Origin: Pseudomonadota bacterium
GTDB taxonomy: Bacteria > Pseudomonadota > Gammaproteobacteria > SZUA-229
Length of the DNA stretch: 8,636 bases
Direction: 5' to 3'
Assembly (NCBI GenBank): GCA_030836935.1
Contig: JAUPMA010000079.1
Span: forward strand, 1-8,636
Part shown: in pieces, positions 7,802 through 8,636 of the stretch
Layout: the number at the start of each line of letters is the position of its first letter
Position numbering within the stretch: position 1 is the stretch's first letter
Notes under the pieces: model-generated
What the model saw: the letters and a program-made list of their open reading frames with translations, nothing else
Told to the model about the DNA's origin: nothing
Database searches by the model: none
Position numbers and translations under genes: made by a program

Positions 7802-8635
7802 TTAGATATTCCCGATTTTTTCACGATTGGCTGCAATCCATGCCTGTAATTCAGCGACAGTCATCCATTCCTTGTTGCTGCCACTGGTGTACTCAAAACC
7901 TTCAACCACCTTGTGTCCGTCTTTAATGCGTGCGGGTGATGAGCTCCAGTTATGAATGGCGGGCAGTATTTTGTAATGATCCGAATATTCGTAGGTATGA
8001 AAGGAATCTTCCGGGCTGATCATTTGTTCATGTAACTTTTCGCCTGGACGAATGCCAACAAATTCATGTTTTGCGCTGGGAACCGTCGCCATGGCCAAAT
8101 CGGTTACTTTCATGGATGGAATTTTTTTCACATAGATTTCACCGCCTTCCATGTCATCGAATGCATGCCAAACCAGTTCAACACCCTGCTCCAGCGTAAT
8201 CATGAAGCGCGTCATGCGTTCATCCGTGATGGGCAAAACACCTTTATCCCTGATTGACAGAAAGAACGGAATAACCGAGCCACGCGAACCCATGACGTTA
8301 CCGTAACGCACCACAGCAAAGCGCGTATCGTGGCCGCCCGCATAAGAATTACCCGCAACAAAAAGCTTGTCGGATGCCAGCTTGGTAGCACCGTAAAGAT
8401 TAACCGGGCTACTGGCCTTGTCAGTAGACAGCGCAACAACACGTTTAACACCTTTATCAATACAGGCATCAATCAGATTCATTGCGCCATTGATATTGGT
8501 TTTTACACACTCGAATGGATTGTATTCTGCCGTCGGCACAATTTTCGTCGCCGCCGCATGCACCACATAATCAACACCATCCAGTGCACGATACAGGCGT
8601 TCACGATCACGAACATCCCCAATGAAAAAAAGATC
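7802..8635 (-). CDS. pseB: UDP-N-acetylglucosamine 4,6-dehydratase (inverting), 3' part
   Basis: The frame stays open to the right edge, so the gene's 5' end lies outside; 277 C-terminal residues are visible of about 330 usual. PseB starts the pathway: it removes water across C4–C6 of UDP-GlcNAc and inverts C5, using bound NADP. The missing roughly 55 residues would hold the N-terminal Rossmann glycine motif. Visible blocks are F-F-I-G-D-V-R-D, H-A-A-A-T-K-I-V-P, the active-site stretch S-T-D-K-A with Y-G-A-T-K (Asp-Lys pair plus YxxxK), the R-Y-G-N-V-M-G-S-R-G-S-V-I-P-F-F block, R-M-T-R-F-M-I-T, and the C-terminal G-I-R-P-G-E-K-L-H-E-Q-M and G-S-N-K-E-W-M-T segments. This is the short soluble dehydratase; the large membrane-bound relatives carry extra N-terminal helices, which the missing part could in principle hide, but the pse context argues against that. 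Confidence 0.95.
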   Translation of the reverse strand, partial: DLFFIGDVRDRERLYRALDGVDYVVHAAATKIVPTAEYNPFECVKTNINGAMNLIDACIDKGVKRVVALSTDKASSPVNLYGATKLASDKLFVAGNSYAGGHDTRFAVVRYGNVMGSRGSVIPFFLSIRDKGVLPITDERMTRFMITLEQGVELVWHAFDDMEGGEIYVKKIPSMKVTDLAMATVPSAKHEFVGIRPGEKLHEQMISPEDSFHTYEYSDHYKILPAIHNWSSSPARIKDGHKVVEGFEYTSGSNKEWMTVAELQAWIAANREKIGNI

Positions 8636-8636
8636 G

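Noticed and set aside
1..8636. tRNA or rRNA genes, CRISPR arrays, insertion sequences, attachment sites
   Set aside because: None seen by reading both strands; nearly all bases are covered by the coding genes, and no repeated spacers or terminal inverted repeats stood out.

Overview
The window looks like a piece of a gammaproteobacterial chromosome of moderate G+C. The evidence is a yeaH–spoVR (ycgB-type) gene pair at the left, typical Shine-Dalgarno-led or overlapping genes, and close protein similarity to families common in Proteobacteria. I cannot name the genus from the sequence.

Left part (1–2072, plus strand): the 3' end of a YeaH/DUF444 von Willebrand A-like gene, followed with a 4-base ATGA overlap by a complete SpoVR/YcgB-family gene. 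This pair normally sits downstream of the PrkA/YeaG kinase gene, which would lie outside the window. It is probably core, stress- or stationary-phase-linked chromosome.

Right part (2093–8636, minus strand): a compact pseudaminic acid (Pse) cassette, transcribed from right to left as pseB (5' end cut off by the window edge), pseC, pseF, pseG, pseH, pseI, then a sialyltransferase-like (GT52-type) glycosyltransferase. PseB and PseC convert UDP-GlcNAc to the 4-amino-4,6-dideoxy altrose sugar. PseH acetylates it, PseG removes UDP, PseI condenses the product with phosphoenolpyruvate, and PseF makes CMP-Pse. The last gene is the natural candidate for moving Pse onto a surface glycan or protein. Genes from pseB to pseI overlap or are only 2–3 bases apart, so they form one operon. 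The transferase follows after an A+T-rich 84–90 base gap and ends 20 bases from the convergent spoVR stop.

The most striking feature is that pseI is interrupted. Codon 26, where the family has Leu in its N-terminal I-A-E-L-S-A-N-H motif, reads TAG. The reading frame is otherwise intact from an ATG with a good ribosome-binding site to the normal C-terminus. Either the last carbon-chain step of Pse synthesis is broken or reduced in this strain, or the codon is read through, or translation restarts at Met34, or there is a base-call error. No complete gene in the window ends in TAG.
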